From positions 1-64,000 of the forward strand of contig JAMLHH010000016.1 of NCBI GenBank assembly GCA_023957215.1: DNA of 64,000 nt, written 5' to 3'. Positions 18,456 through 29,000 of the stretch are shown piece by piece (position 1 is the stretch's first letter; each line of letters opens with the position of its first letter). Source of the stretch: Chitinophagales bacterium. Lineage in GTDB: Bacteria; Bacteroidota; Bacteroidia; Chitinophagales; JADIYW01. A program made the position numbers and the translations under genes. Under the pieces are notes generated by a model, which saw only the letters and a program-made list of their open reading frames with translations, ran no database searches and was not told where the DNA came from.

Positions 18456-19610
18456 TTACTTACCTAACTTTTTCAATTCGTCAAGCATATCTAATCTGGC
18501 ATAAATCTCTTTCAATGCTTGTTTGACAGTAGCACTATTTGGATCTATTGTATATGCTTTTGTTAAAAGTGGTAATATCTTATTTTTAAAAATATTATCT
18601 CTTTGGTCTTTTAATGCCTCATATTTTTTAGCATCATTCTCATCATTCATTTTTTGAATGATGTCATTGGCTTCATTGTTATACAAGCTTGCTTTATTTA
18701 CATAAGCATCAAAATATTCAGGGTCTATTTGTAAAGCTTTATTATACATGGATTCTGCTGATTGGGAGTCTCCTTTTTTATCATAGACAGTACCCAACAC
18801 TAAGTAAAGATTTTTGTTATCAGGCTCTAATTTGATTAGTTTTTTTAGTTTTCCTTCCAACAAATCTAATTTTCCCTGCTCCAAAAACATATTGACTTCG
18901 GCGTACATTAAGTAAGAATTATTGGGATAGAGCGCTTTTCCTTCTTTCAAAACTTTTTCAAATCCACTTTGATCTCCTTTTGCTTTATACACATCTAATA
19001 TTACTTGATAAAAATCTTCTTTTTTATTGTTTAATTGATTGAGTCTTTGTGCGGCAGCATAAGCTTCATCTATTTTTTGGCTGTTATATGCTGCAAGAGC
19101 TAAAGTAAAAAGTCCCATCGTGTCCACTTCGTTTCTGTAGCCATTTTCATTTAAGTAATCACTGATAGCCACCTTTTCTTTAAAACTATTATAAGCACCT
19201 TCAAAATCATTGGCTTGATATTGCCCTAAACCGTGGTTGTAGATATTGATACCTACACTGTAAATAGATTCTGCAATCTTATCTTTTGATTTAGGTTTTT
19301 CTTCTAATTCTAATGCTTTGAAAAAGGCATCTTTGGCTGTTTCCAATGGTTCAGGCGTAGTAGAGTAAATATCGCTGTGGATAGCTCTTTGCTCATAAAT
19401 ACTGGCATAAACATTTCCTTTGATTAACCATGCTTTTGACCAACTGTTCATTGATTCATCTTTGAAAGCGTCGTCAATAAAAGTTTTAGCCTTTGCCAAT
19501 TCACCATTATTTAAACTGTATTCGGCGGAATTAACTTTTCCTTTTTGTGCAAATATGATACTCATGCTTAACATAAAAACTGCACTCAATGCTATCAGTT
19601 TCTTTTTCAT
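18456..19610 (-). CDS. Exported TPR-repeat protein
   Basis: The 384-residue protein begins with a signal peptide (LIALSAVFMLSMSIIFAQ). The rest is helical, with tetratricopeptide-like repeats; the clearest is near residues 265-320 (LYLVLGTVYDKKGDSQSAE, ALQIDPEYFDAYVNKASLY). TPR arrays act as protein-binding scaffolds, here probably in the periplasm. No enzymatic motif is present. It follows gyrA on the same strand after about 38 bp and may share its transcript. The specific partner is unknown. Confidence 0.78.
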   Translation of the reverse strand: MKKKLIALSAVFMLSMSIIFAQKGKVNSAEYSLNNGELAKAKTFIDDAFKDESMNSWSKAWLIKGNVYASIYEQRAIHSDIYSTTPEPLETAKDAFFKALELEEKPKSKDKIAESIYSVGINIYNHGLGQYQANDFEGAYNSFKEKVAISDYLNENGYRNEVDTMGLFTLALAAYNSQKIDEAYAAAQRLNQLNNKKEDFYQVILDVYKAKGDQSGFEKVLKEGKALYPNNSYLMYAEVNMFLEQGKLDLLEGKLKKLIKLEPDNKNLYLVLGTVYDKKGDSQSAESMYNKALQIDPEYFDAYVNKASLYNNEANDIIQKMNDENDAKKYEALKDQRDNIFKNKILPLLTKAYTIDPNSATVKQALKEIYARLDMLDELKKLGK

Positions 19611-19648
19611 AATTTTTTACTTTAACTTTTCAAAAAGTGTTCCAAAAT

Positions 19649-22213
19649 TTATTCTTCATTCATATTTTCAGTTCCCTGATTGTTTTCGTTGCTATTGTTG
19701 TCATTCTGATTTTCTTCATCCTCTTCACGAACAACCTTAGAAACAGCGGCGATGATGTCATCTTCTTTGAGGTTGATGAGCTTAACACCTTGTGTATTTC
19801 TGCCCATTGTCCTTAATTCGGATAGATTAAATCGTATTGTAATTCCGGAGCGGTTGATTATCATTAAATCGTGTTCATCCGTAACAGCTTGAATGGCAGT
19901 CAGTTTTCCTGTTTTCTCCGTTATGTTTAGCGTTTTTACTCCTTTTCCACCACGATTGGTGATTCTGTAAACAGCTTCTCCGGTTTCAGGATCGTCTAAG
20001 AAAGTACGTTTACCGTATCCATTTTCTGAAACTACCATGATTTCTGGTGTCACTTCCGAATCTCTACTGACACAAACCATTCCTATGACTTTGTCATCGT
20101 CAGCTCTTAGAGTGATACCTTTCACACCCATACCCGAACGACCAATGGCTCTGGCATCCTGTTCATTAAAACGAACGGCATATCCATACGCTGATGCTAA
20201 GATGATATCACTGTTTCCGTCAGTCAGTTTGGCTTCCAATAATTCGTCGTGATCTCGTACCGTAATAGCTATGACACCGTTTGCTCTTGGTCTGGAATAT
20301 TCTCTTAAAGAAGTTTTCTTGATAGTTCCGCTGGTTGTCACCATTGTTACAAAATGAGAATCTAAGAATGCATCTTCTTCAAGATTTTCAACGTTGATAT
20401 AAGCTTTTACTTTATCGTCTTGTGGTAGATTGAGTAGATTTTGTATCGGTCTTCCTTTGGATGTTTTTGTTCCTTCCGGAATTTCATATACTTTTAACCA
20501 ATAGCATTTTCCTTGTTCTGTAAATAACAACAAGTAATTATGTGTAGAAGCAATAAATAATTGTTCTATAAAATCTTCATCTCTTGTTCTTCCTCCATAA
20601 GAGCCTTTACCACCACGTCCTTGAACTTTGTATTCATCTAACAGGGTTCGTTTGATATATCCTAAGTGAGAAATTGTCACGACTACATTTTCGTTGGCAA
20701 TTAAATCTTCCATAGAGATATTTTCGCCTACAGGAATGATTTCAGAGCGTCTTTCATCTCCAAATTTTTCCTTCATTTCAAGTGTTTCAGTCCTTACAAT
20801 CTCTAATCTTCTTTCTACTTTGGACAAAATATCTTCTAAATCGGCAATTATTTTTTGTAATTCTTCATACTCAGAGCGTATTTTATCTATTTCAAGACCG
20901 GTCAAAGTTCTCAGACGTAATTCGAGAACAGCTTTTGCTTGTATTTCATCTAAGTCAAAAGCGGTCATCAAACCTTCACGAGCCTCATCAGGAGATGCAC
21001 TTTCGCGAATGATTCTGATCGCTTCATCCAAATCGGCTTTCGTGCCGATAACTTTCATATAGCCTTCTAAAATATGCGCTCTTTCTTTTGCTTTCCGGAG
21101 TTCATATTCTGTTCGTTTTGTGACAACTTCTAATCTGAAATCGACAAAATGCTTGATTAAGTCTTTGAGATTTAAAACTTCAGGACGACCATTGACCAAG
21201 GCAATATTATTGATGCCGTAAGAAGTTTGTAATGCCGTATATAAGTATAAATTATTTAATACGACATTGGGAATAGCATCTCTTTTTAAATCATATACTA
21301 TCCTGATTCCGTGTCTGTCAGATTCGTCTCTGATATCGGAAATACCCTCAATTTTCTTTTCGTTGATCAAGTCGGCAGTTTTTTGTATCAAAGTTGCTTT
21401 ATTGACTTGATAAGGTATTTCGGTCACTATGATCTGTGTTCTTCCGTGTTTGTCTTCCTCAATATTGGCTTTTGCCCTGACTTTCACCTTTCCGCGTCCG
21501 GTAAGATAGCCGGCTCTGATTCCGTCTATCCCGTAAATTGTACCTCCGGTCGGAAAATCGGGTGCTTTGATATATTCCATCAGCTCATCAATGGTGATAT
21601 CGTTGTTATTGATATAAGCTATAATACCATCGCAGACTTCATTGAGATTGTGGGGCATCATATTGGTGGCCATCCCCACTGCAATACCTGAAGCGCCATT
21701 GACTAAAAGTTGGGGTAATTTTGAAGGTAGGACGGTGGGTTCTTGCAAAGTATCATCAAAGTTGAGTTGAAGGTCAACGGTTTCTTTATCCAAATCTGAT
21801 AGCATTTCCTCTGCAAACTTTCTCAGTCTGGCTTCGGTATATCGCATCGCTGCCGGACTGTCACCATCCACTGAACCAAAGTTACCTTGACCATCTACCA
21901 ACATATATCTCAATGACCATTCTTGTGCCATTCTGACCATCGTATCATAGACGGATGAATCTCCATGTGGGTGATACTTACCCAAAACTTCACCGACAAT
22001 ACGGGCTGATTTTTTATAAGGACGATTTGAATATACTCCTAATTCCTGCATACCGAACAAAACCCTTCTGTGAACAGGTTTTAATCCATCTCTAACATCC
22101 GGGAGTGCTCTTGAGACAATGACAGACATAGAATAATCTATGTATGCCGTTTTCATTTCTTCCTCAATATTGATAGGAATAATCCTAGAACCCAGACTTC
22201 CTTCTTCTGCCAT
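19649..22213 (-). CDS. gyrA: DNA gyrase subunit A
   Basis: This subunit of type II topoisomerase cuts and rejoins DNA and, with GyrB, introduces negative supercoils. The 854 residues are full length. The active-site tyrosine is Y125 in AAMRYTEAR. The quinolone-resistance region reads [10 protein letters not shown] (residues 81-90); the serine and aspartate matching E. coli S83 and D87 (S86, D90) are both present, as in susceptible strains. The GyrA box QGRGGKG near residue 531 separates gyrase from topoisomerase IV. The C-terminus is an acidic, Asn-rich tail. Confidence 0.95.
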   Translation of the reverse strand: MAEEGSLGSRIIPINIEEEMKTAYIDYSMSVIVSRALPDVRDGLKPVHRRVLFGMQELGVYSNRPYKKSARIVGEVLGKYHPHGDSSVYDTMVRMAQEWSLRYMLVDGQGNFGSVDGDSPAAMRYTEARLRKFAEEMLSDLDKETVDLQLNFDDTLQEPTVLPSKLPQLLVNGASGIAVGMATNMMPHNLNEVCDGIIAYINNNDITIDELMEYIKAPDFPTGGTIYGIDGIRAGYLTGRGKVKVRAKANIEEDKHGRTQIIVTEIPYQVNKATLIQKTADLINEKKIEGISDIRDESDRHGIRIVYDLKRDAIPNVVLNNLYLYTALQTSYGINNIALVNGRPEVLNLKDLIKHFVDFRLEVVTKRTEYELRKAKERAHILEGYMKVIGTKADLDEAIRIIRESASPDEAREGLMTAFDLDEIQAKAVLELRLRTLTGLEIDKIRSEYEELQKIIADLEDILSKVERRLEIVRTETLEMKEKFGDERRSEIIPVGENISMEDLIANENVVVTISHLGYIKRTLLDEYKVQGRGGKGSYGGRTRDEDFIEQLFIASTHNYLLLFTEQGKCYWLKVYEIPEGTKTSKGRPIQNLLNLPQDDKVKAYINVENLEEDAFLDSHFVTMVTTSGTIKKTSLREYSRPRANGVIAITVRDHDELLEAKLTDGNSDIILASAYGYAVRFNEQDARAIGRSGMGVKGITLRADDDKVIGMVCVSRDSEVTPEIMVVSENGYGKRTFLDDPETGEAVYRITNRGGKGVKTLNITEKTGKLTAIQAVTDEHDLMIINRSGITIRFNLSELRTMGRNTQGVKLINLKEDDIIAAVSKVVREEDEENQNDNNSNENNQGTENMNEE

Positions 22214-22236
22214 ATTTTATATTACTTTTAATCGTA

Positions 22237-22244
22237 CAAATATA
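22237..22244 (-). promoter_or_regulatory. Putative -7 promoter element of gyrA
   Basis: TATATTTG on the minus strand fits the Bacteroidota -7 consensus and lies about 24 bp upstream of the gyrA ATG. No good -33 element was found at the usual spacing. Confidence 0.35.
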
Positions 22245-22349
22245 CAATTTTTTTATGTCTATTTAGATTGAAAGATTTCCACAAATTCAATGATGATTAA
22301 CAATCTGTATATCATCTGATGATAAGAGAATCCAATTTGAGGAGAAAAA

Positions 22350-23147
22350 TTACTTATTTGTCGTTATGACTATTTCTTGCTTGCATGAAAGCTCTTGCAA
22401 TTTTAATGTTTTTAAATCTTTGGATTTATATTCAAAAGGCTTACAAGTCAATGTTACAGAGTTCCCATTACTATCTATCAGCGCAGCAACATTAGATACT
22501 GTTTGAATTTTTTTATCGAAAGTGAAAGTCGTGGTATAGTTTAAATCTTGTAATAAGTAAGCAATATCCATACCGCCCATCATTCCTTTGTTGCTTCCTT
22601 TTGAAGTGTTCATTTTCAAAATTTTACCTAATTCGGAACTTTGATGTCTGATGATGCTGTTTTTATTGACTTCTATATAATTGGCTGTCGGTGAAAATTC
22701 TTTTTTCCCTATTACATAATTTTCCGGCGTATCGGGTGTATAATCTCCGGCTATTTTTTCAAAAGCACGATTTAGAGCTTGAACATTTTCAAACTCAAAT
22801 TCATATCCAAAGACAAAATCTTCCTGATTGATAATTGATTGTACATTGTAAATACCTTTTATTTGATTCAGGTTTTGAGTGATGCTGTCAATAGAGTTTT
22901 TATATGCCAAAAAATCATCTTCTACTTGTCTTGCAATGATATCTTTGTTTGCAAGCGCTATGCTGTCTTGACTTTCTTTTTGTCTTCTTAATTGCTCTCT
23001 CATTTGTTCTTTGATGGAAAGTGTTACTGAATATTTTCCGGAACCATCTGAGTTAAAATGTATATTTTCAAATATATCTAAGCAGGAACTTAAAGAAAAA
23101 CTGCAAATAACAATAGTTAGATAAACAAAAATTCTGCGCATATTCAT
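22350..23147 (-). CDS. Uncharacterised lipoprotein
   Basis: The 265-residue protein has a lipoprotein signal (YLTIVICSFSLSSC) with a clear lipobox. After it comes FNSDGSGKYSVTLS, a start seen in Bacteroidota lipoproteins that carry a 'Gly-Ser-Gly' beta strand, then a charged helical segment (residues about 50-90), and a mainly beta C-terminal half. No enzymatic motif was recognised. It is the only gene between gyrA and the divergent glycosyltransferase. Function unknown. Confidence 0.68.
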   Translation of the reverse strand: MNMRRIFVYLTIVICSFSLSSCLDIFENIHFNSDGSGKYSVTLSIKEQMREQLRRQKESQDSIALANKDIIARQVEDDFLAYKNSIDSITQNLNQIKGIYNVQSIINQEDFVFGYEFEFENVQALNRAFEKIAGDYTPDTPENYVIGKKEFSPTANYIEVNKNSIIRHQSSELGKILKMNTSKGSNKGMMGGMDIAYLLQDLNYTTTFTFDKKIQTVSNVAALIDSNGNSVTLTCKPFEYKSKDLKTLKLQELSCKQEIVITTNK

Positions 23148-23372
23148 TTCTTTTATTTTTTTCAGTGTATAAAACTAAAAATCTTTACAGAAAATTAAAA
23201 TTTTATTAGAACTGATATTGAAAAACTTGCTCATAAGCCAATTTATAAATGTAAGAATTTATCGAGTCTCAATAAGCCATGAAGCTTCAAAACTTCATTT
23301 TAAATCAAGTCCTATTTTATTTTACGACGGAAAATAACTTAGCTTTCGACATAAAATACTACTTTAGTGTGG

Positions 23373-24281
23373 ATGCAAAGAGTTTTGTGTATTCGATTGG
23401 GTGCTATCGGTGATATCGTAATGACTTCCTTGGCTTTAAGATGTTTTAGAAAGAAATATCCCGATGTAAAAATAGACTATTTGACTAAAAATGAATATTC
23501 GCAACTTGTCTGTAAGCATTTAGATGTAGATGAAGTGATAAGTCTCAAAGGTACTTTGTGGGAGACTGCTAAAATTATTGCATTGAGGGAGTATGATTAC
23601 GTCATAGACTTGCATGCCAATCTCCGCTCCATTGGGCTGAAACAGCTTTTGCCCGAGCATATTAAAGTTTTACGGTATAAAAAGTATGCTTTAAGAAGAC
23701 AAGTCAGTGTGTGGCTCAAACGAGACTTGTACCAAGGAAGAATGGTTCCCGAACAATATTTGGATACTTTGAAATCTTTGAAGATAGAAAATGATGGGAA
23801 AGGTTTGAGTTTTTACATACCGAAAGAAGACATGATCTCACCACTTCAATTGCCTTTGACACATCGTTTTGGTTATATCGTATTGTCTTTGGGAGCAAAA
23901 CATTTTACTAAACGTATGCCCAGAGAAAAATGGGAAGAACTTTGTAAAAAGTTAGATTATCCCATTATCTTAATTGGTGGAAAAGATGAAATACCTTTAG
24001 CGGATTACTTGGTTTCTTTAGATGAAATCAAAATCATCAGTAAATGCGGTCAGTATAATATAGGTCAATCTGCTTCTGTGATGTCACAAGCAAAATTTGT
24101 AGTGGTTTTGGATACCGGCATGATGCATATTGCTGCTGCTCTCAAAGTGAAAACAGTTTCTATTTGGGGAGGAACGGTTCCATCTTTAGGATTTAGACCT
24201 TATGGTTTAGATGATGCGAAACTTCTTATTGTCGAAAATAAAAAACTTGAATTGTCGCCCTTGCTCAAAGTATGGACGTGA
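23373..24281 (+). CDS. Glycosyltransferase family 9 (heptosyltransferase-like), frameshifted near its end
   Basis: The GT9 enzyme is predicted to transfer a sugar during lipopolysaccharide core synthesis at the inner face of the membrane. The N-terminus VLCIRLGAIGDIVMTSLAL is typical, as is the late donor-site region VVLDTGMMHIAAALKVKTV and WGGTVPSLGFRPYG. ATG 23373 is preferred to the in-frame GTG at 23367. After the A6 run at 24240-24245 the frame ends at 24281. If one A is removed, reading continues to TAA at 24345 with the cysteine-rich tail (CRPCSKYGREDCPKGHFKCM) expected in this family. The true product is therefore probably about 21 residues longer. Confidence 0.82.
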   Translation: MQRVLCIRLGAIGDIVMTSLALRCFRKKYPDVKIDYLTKNEYSQLVCKHLDVDEVISLKGTLWETAKIIALREYDYVIDLHANLRSIGLKQLLPEHIKVLRYKKYALRRQVSVWLKRDLYQGRMVPEQYLDTLKSLKIENDGKGLSFYIPKEDMISPLQLPLTHRFGYIVLSLGAKHFTKRMPREKWEELCKKLDYPIILIGGKDEIPLADYLVSLDEIKIISKCGQYNIGQSASVMSQAKFVVVLDTGMMHIAAALKVKTVSIWGGTVPSLGFRPYGLDDAKLLIVENKKLELSPLLKVWT

Positions 24282-24398
24282 AGATTGCCCGAAAGGTCAT
24301 TTTAAATGTATGAAAGATTTGGAGTTTGATGATTTGGAGGAATAAATGTAAATTTGTCTGTGAACTACAGTTTGACAGCCCACCGCATTCCGATGGAT

Positions 24399-25088
24399 TT
24401 AGTAGCCTAATTCACTGATATACTTTTCGATAAAAATATCTTTGTCTTTGGATTTGTATTGTTGGATAAAACGGGGGTGTTCTAAAGCTACCACTTCATC
24501 AAATAAATGGACTTCCTGATTGAGTCTTTCAAGAAATTGGGCGTTTTTGACACCGAGACTGAAAACTTTTGTGGTGTCGAGGCCTAATGCAATATGTTTC
24601 TGCATAGATTCTATCATATAACCTTTTACCATCTTAAAAAGTTTTTCGTTATCGTAATAATTGGCATTGAGCCATTTTCCTCCTTTTTTAAGTTGAGTGA
24701 TAGCCAAAGGGAAAGGTGAATTAATGTAAAATCGTTTGTAGAAAATTTCAGGACCGCCATAAGCGGTAATCATATCGTATAAGAAGACGGACGATACTTC
24801 ATGCGTATAGGCGGAGTGCATCCTGATACCGCATTTACTTTCCAATCTTTTGGTGTCAGTGAAAGGTACGCCTGTCACACCTGCACCGTGACGACTGGGA
24901 TTGATGCCGACAATAAATTTCCTTTTATTGTTGTCGTGATAGTATTTGAAGTAAAACTCACGCATGACTTTCATGGTTTCGGGATTGTCCCGATAAGGGT
25001 TGAGTACTTTAAAACCTTGGGGCAGTTTGCCGGTATATTCCAAATTTTGATTAAATCGTATGACCTTATCAGCTATTGTATCTGCCAT
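24399..25088 (-). CDS. Uracil-DNA glycosylase-family protein (SMUG2/DUF4918)
   Basis: The 229-residue protein carries a uracil-glycosylase-type motif 1 (GINPSRHGAGVTGVPFTD, residues 61-78) and a motif 2-like segment EHPRF near residue 200. This combination is that of the DUF4918 group, described as SMUG2-like glycosylases that excise damaged or deaminated bases in base excision repair. The catalytic residue choice (Asn-Pro-Ser) is inferred from family patterns. It is convergent with the glycosyltransferase and divergent from the permease at 25243. Confidence 0.82.
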   Translation of the reverse strand: MADTIADKVIRFNQNLEYTGKLPQGFKVLNPYRDNPETMKVMREFYFKYYHDNNKRKFIVGINPSRHGAGVTGVPFTDTKRLESKCGIRMHSAYTHEVSSVFLYDMITAYGGPEIFYKRFYINSPFPLAITQLKKGGKWLNANYYDNEKLFKMVKGYMIESMQKHIALGLDTTKVFSLGVKNAQFLERLNQEVHLFDEVVALEHPRFIQQYKSKDKDIFIEKYISELGY

Positions 25089-25199
25089 TTTATTTTTTTT
25101 CTTGTCAAATTTAAAATAGAATGCAAAGCGAAATGTTTACAATCATGTACAAATTGCGATGAATAAATGAATTGCTCAAAAGATATCTCATTATTTATC

Positions 25200-25207
25200 T
25201 ATATTTG
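25200..25207 (+). promoter_or_regulatory. Putative -7 promoter element of the permease operon
   Basis: TATATTTG fits the -7 consensus and would place transcription start about 30 bp before the ATG at 25243. The nearest upstream TTG is 25 nt away, longer than the usual spacer. Confidence 0.35.
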
Positions 25208-25242
25208 TTTGTAAGAATCATCAAATCGAAGAACGATAATAT

Positions 25243-26478
25243 ATGTCAAGATTTCCATTATTTATTGCCAAACGTTATCTTTTTTCGAAGAAGTCCACCA
25301 AGGCAATCAATATCATCTCGCTGATAACGGCTTTGGCGATGGCCATCGGCGTGGCAGCTTTGATAATCGTGATGTCCACATTTAATGGGTTTGAAGATTT
25401 AGTCAAATCATTATATAAGGTTTTTTATACCGATTTGGTCATTGAGACGACCGAAGGTAAATTTTTTGCACCGGAAGAAGCTATTAAAGCGTTGAAAAAT
25501 ACGGATGGAGTGCTTGCTTATACGCAAGTTTTAAAGGAAAATGCCTTGGTAGAATATGAAGGGAAGCAAACTATTGTCGAAATGAGGGGTGTGGATTCAG
25601 ATTTTTATCATGTGGTGGATGAATTAGATGATTATTTGTACAGTGGCGGAACAGAATTGTATTATAATGAAACACCTGCTGCGGTAGTAGGCACCGGCGT
25701 TGCCTATAAATTAGGTATCAACGTGATGATGCCCAATACGGTACTCAATTTTCATATTCCCAGAAATGATAAAAGCAACTTCTCGGATATAGCCAATGCT
25801 TTTAGGACACAACAAATCTATGCCGGAGGAGTCTTTTCGGTGCAGCAAGATTTTGATAATCAATACGTTTTAGTGCCGATTGATTTTGCCAGAGACCTGT
25901 TAAACAATTACAGTCAGGTTTCGGAAATTGAAATTAAATTAAGTCAAAATGCAAATACCGAGAGAGTAAAAAAAGATTTACAAGGTAAATTGGGACACAA
26001 TTTGATTGTAAAAACCCGATTTGAGCAGAATGCCACTTTGTATAAAGTGATGAAAACGGAAAAATGGGCTGTTTTTTCCATACTTAGTTTTATTGTATTG
26101 ATAGCAGCGTTTAATATTGTCGGTTCTCTGTCCATGTTGGTGATAGAAAAGAAAGATGATATTGCTGTAATGAGAGCGATGGGAGCGGAGAGGAATACGA
26201 TTAGAAATATATTTTTGTCTGAAGGGATTCTGATTGCAGGCTTGGGTTCTTTACTTGGACTTATACTTGGAACGGGTATTTGTCTGTTGCAGATGAAGTT
26301 GGGCTGGGTACAGATTCCGGGAGATACATTTATAGTAAAAGCTTATCCGGTCAAGCTGAAATGGGAGGATTTTACAATGATTATTACTGTGGTTCTGTGT
26401 ATCAGTTCTTTGATGGCGTGGTTGCCGGCACATCGGTCAGTCAAAAAATTACGAACGATGATACCGGGAAAGTTTTAA
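25243..26478 (+). CDS. ABC transporter permease, LolC/LolE type
   Basis: The 411-residue inner-membrane protein has the FtsX-like permease layout: one membrane segment at about 21-45 (IISLITALAMAIGVAALIIV), a large periplasmic domain, then three segments at about 270-395. The start FIAKRYLFSKKSTKAINIIS is characteristic of lipoprotein-releasing permeases, which pass lipoproteins to the outer-membrane carrier. No LolD ATPase gene is adjacent. It begins a three-gene run with the membrane protein (22-bp gap) and rmuC (36-bp gap). Confidence 0.85.
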   Translation: MSRFPLFIAKRYLFSKKSTKAINIISLITALAMAIGVAALIIVMSTFNGFEDLVKSLYKVFYTDLVIETTEGKFFAPEEAIKALKNTDGVLAYTQVLKENALVEYEGKQTIVEMRGVDSDFYHVVDELDDYLYSGGTELYYNETPAAVVGTGVAYKLGINVMMPNTVLNFHIPRNDKSNFSDIANAFRTQQIYAGGVFSVQQDFDNQYVLVPIDFARDLLNNYSQVSEIEIKLSQNANTERVKKDLQGKLGHNLIVKTRFEQNATLYKVMKTEKWAVFSILSFIVLIAAFNIVGSLSMLVIEKKDDIAVMRAMGAERNTIRNIFLSEGILIAGLGSLLGLILGTGICLLQMKLGWVQIPGDTFIVKAYPVKLKWEDFTMIITVVLCISSLMAWLPAHRSVKKLRTMIPGKF

Positions 26479-26499
26479 ATCTTTTCATTAAATTGCTGT

Positions 26500-27648
26500 A
26501 TGTCAAATAAAATATCAAGGTTTTTAAAGATTGATTACCGTAAATTAAGAGCATCCCGTCAAGGTTTGCCACTGTTTGTGGATATTCTGATGATAAATTT
26601 GGTGATACTCAATTTGGGATTGATTTTCTTTGATTGGTCTTACAATTTTAATTCTTTTCAGGCATTGATACATTGGATATTGCCCGGTTTTGATGCTTAT
26701 TATATCAAAAATATCCATCCCAATGCTTCTTACTATGATTTAATCTTTGTCAGTATTTTTATTTTGGAACTTTTGATTAGATGGATGATTTCTATTTATA
26801 GAAAGGAATATGATAAATGGTTTTTTTACCCTGTTTACCATTGGTATGACGTATTGGGATGTATTCCGATGAGCGGTACTTTCAAGCTTTTTAGATTGAT
26901 GAGGATTTTGGGAATGACACTTCGCCTTAATAACTTGGGTATTATTGATATCAAAAGTACTTTTATCTACAAAAAGCTCAATAAATATTCAAAGATAGTC
27001 ATAGAGGAAATCTCTGATAAAGTAGTCACAAATGTTTTAAGTGGCGTACAGCAAGAGATTCAAAAAGACAATCCTGTCATTCAAAAAATTGCTACACAGG
27101 TGATAATACCGCAAGAGGGGAAAATCAATGAATGGCTCAACAATAAAATTGTGGAAGCATTGATACAGGTGTATTACAAACATCGTGAGGGACTTTATAC
27201 CTATCTGCAAGGAGTCGTCAATAAATCAGTCCATGAGAACCCTGAAATCAAGCGGATTTCTTTAATTCCCGGTGTAGGTAAATTGATAGCTGATGCCTTG
27301 GACAGTTCGATTAGTAATATCACTTTTAACGTGGTAGATAATTCCATAGAAGAAATTTCCAAGAGCAGACAGATTCCGGCTATGGAGGATATCACTTCTT
27401 ATATTTTTAATCAATTTTCGTCAGAAACTGAGAATACGGAACTCAATGAGCTGATGAAATCAATGACTTTTGACACGATAGAAATAGTAAAAAAGTATGT
27501 AGAAATCAAGCTGTGGCGTCTCAAAGAACTCAATGAAGAGAAATCTCAACTTCTTCAAAGATTAAAAGAAGGTAGGGGGAATAAAAATATGATAGAAACA
27601 AGAATAAATGTCATTGATGAGCAAATAAAGAAAATATCGATGTCTTAA
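26500..27648 (+). CDS. Membrane protein with voltage-sensor-like N-terminal half
   Basis: The 382-residue protein has four probable membrane segments within about residues 20-150. Segment two-three contains DLIFVSIFILELLIRW, and the fourth region (YDVLGCIPMSGTFKLFRLMRIL) has the Asp, Pro and spaced arginine pattern of S3-S4 segments in voltage-gated channels. No pore or selectivity filter follows. The C-terminal half is soluble and helical, with a coiled coil from about 340. Some Bacteroidota homologues are labelled 'ion transporter'. Function is unknown. The gene sits inside the permease-rmuC run. Confidence 0.6.
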   Translation: MSNKISRFLKIDYRKLRASRQGLPLFVDILMINLVILNLGLIFFDWSYNFNSFQALIHWILPGFDAYYIKNIHPNASYYDLIFVSIFILELLIRWMISIYRKEYDKWFFYPVYHWYDVLGCIPMSGTFKLFRLMRILGMTLRLNNLGIIDIKSTFIYKKLNKYSKIVIEEISDKVVTNVLSGVQQEIQKDNPVIQKIATQVIIPQEGKINEWLNNKIVEALIQVYYKHREGLYTYLQGVVNKSVHENPEIKRISLIPGVGKLIADALDSSISNITFNVVDNSIEEISKSRQIPAMEDITSYIFNQFSSETENTELNELMKSMTFDTIEIVKKYVEIKLWRLKELNEEKSQLLQRLKEGRGNKNMIETRINVIDEQIKKISMS

Positions 27649-27684
27649 TTTTCAATAATTTAGTTAAAAATATAATTTAAAACG

Positions 27685-28995
27685 ATGGATGTATTAAGTA
27701 TGGCTTTGGGACTTTTGATAGGTTTGGTGATAGTCGCTTTGATGGTGATGAAATTATTTTCACTACAAAAAGAAAAAGGTGAAATCCTTTCCCAAAAAAA
27801 TCTCTTTCAGGCAGATGTCGAAAGGCTTTCTAAGGAAAAAAATGAATCCCAAGAGGAGATAAAAGAATATAGAGAGAAGGTTGAAAGCTTAAATTCGAGT
27901 TTGTTAATTACACAGTCGGAGAATAAAAATCTATCTGAAAATTTAAAGACACAAAAGGAAGAATTGCTGAGTCTCCAAGAGAAGTTTAAATTTGAATTTG
28001 AACAACTGGCACAGAAGATTTTGGAAGAAAAGAGTAAAAAATTTACTGAAACCAACGAAGATAAAATCTCAGCTATTCTAAATCCACTGAAAGAAAAAAT
28101 TTCCAAATTTGAAGAAAAGGTAGAAAACGTCAATAAAGAACACATCAGTAGAAATTCTTCTCTCATTGAGCAAATCAAAGCCTTGACAGATTTACAAAAT
28201 GTGATGACCGCCGAAACCAAAAACTTGACCAATGCACTCAGACATGATACAAAAGTACAAGGTGACTGGGGCGAACTTGTCTTGGAAAGTATCTTGGAAA
28301 AATCCGGTTTGAGAAAAGGATATGAATACTTCCCTCAAAACTCCTATACGCAGAGTGATGGCAGCATTTTGCGTCCGGATATTTTGGTCAGACTCCCCGA
28401 AGACAAGACCTTGATTATCGATTCTAAAGTTTCTTTGACGGCTTATGAAAGATTGGTCAATGCGGACGACGAAGATGATAAAAGAAAGTTTTTACAGCAA
28501 CATATTTTATCTGTCAGAAGTCATATCAAGGAACTGGCGGATAAGAAATATCAACTGATAGAACAGTTAAAGTCACCTGACTTTGTCTTACTGTTTATTC
28601 CCATTGAACCAGCGTTTATCATGGCTATTCACGAAGATCAAAAACTTTATATGGATGCTTTCAGCAAAAATATCATCATCGTATCTAATTCGACTTTGTT
28701 GGCTACTTTGAGGACGATAGATTCTATCTGGAAACAAGAATACCAAAACAAAAACTCTTTGGAAATTGCTCGTCAAGCCGGTTTGCTATATGATAAATTT
28801 ATTGCTTTTACGGAAGATCTAAAAAATATCGGCAACCGAATAGAGCAGACTCAAAAGACTTATGACGATGCGATGAATAAGTTACAAACCGGTAGAGGTA
28901 ATCTCATCGGTCGCACTCAAAAACTCAAGAAATTAGGTGTGCAATCCTCCAAGCGTTTAGACGAAAGTTTTAATGTTGAAGACGAAGAGGAGTAG
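27685..28995 (+). CDS. rmuC: DNA recombination protein RmuC
   Basis: The 436-residue protein has an N-terminal membrane anchor (MALGLLIGLVIVALMVMKLF), a long coiled coil at about residues 25-140, and a C-terminal RmuC domain. Diagnostic segments are KVQGDWGELVLESILEKSGL, LRPDILVRLPEDKTLIIDSK and FIPIEPAF. The PD-(D/E)XK-like core includes the IDSK segment. RmuC limits inversions at short inverted repeats and may be a nuclease. It is the last gene of the run and ends 5 bp from the convergent sppA. Confidence 0.92.
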   Translation: MDVLSMALGLLIGLVIVALMVMKLFSLQKEKGEILSQKNLFQADVERLSKEKNESQEEIKEYREKVESLNSSLLITQSENKNLSENLKTQKEELLSLQEKFKFEFEQLAQKILEEKSKKFTETNEDKISAILNPLKEKISKFEEKVENVNKEHISRNSSLIEQIKALTDLQNVMTAETKNLTNALRHDTKVQGDWGELVLESILEKSGLRKGYEYFPQNSYTQSDGSILRPDILVRLPEDKTLIIDSKVSLTAYERLVNADDEDDKRKFLQQHILSVRSHIKELADKKYQLIEQLKSPDFVLLFIPIEPAFIMAIHEDQKLYMDAFSKNIIIVSNSTLLATLRTIDSIWKQEYQNKNSLEIARQAGLLYDKFIAFTEDLKNIGNRIEQTQKTYDDAMNKLQTGRGNLIGRTQKLKKLGVQSSKRLDESFNVEDEEE

Positions 28996-29000
28996 TAGTA

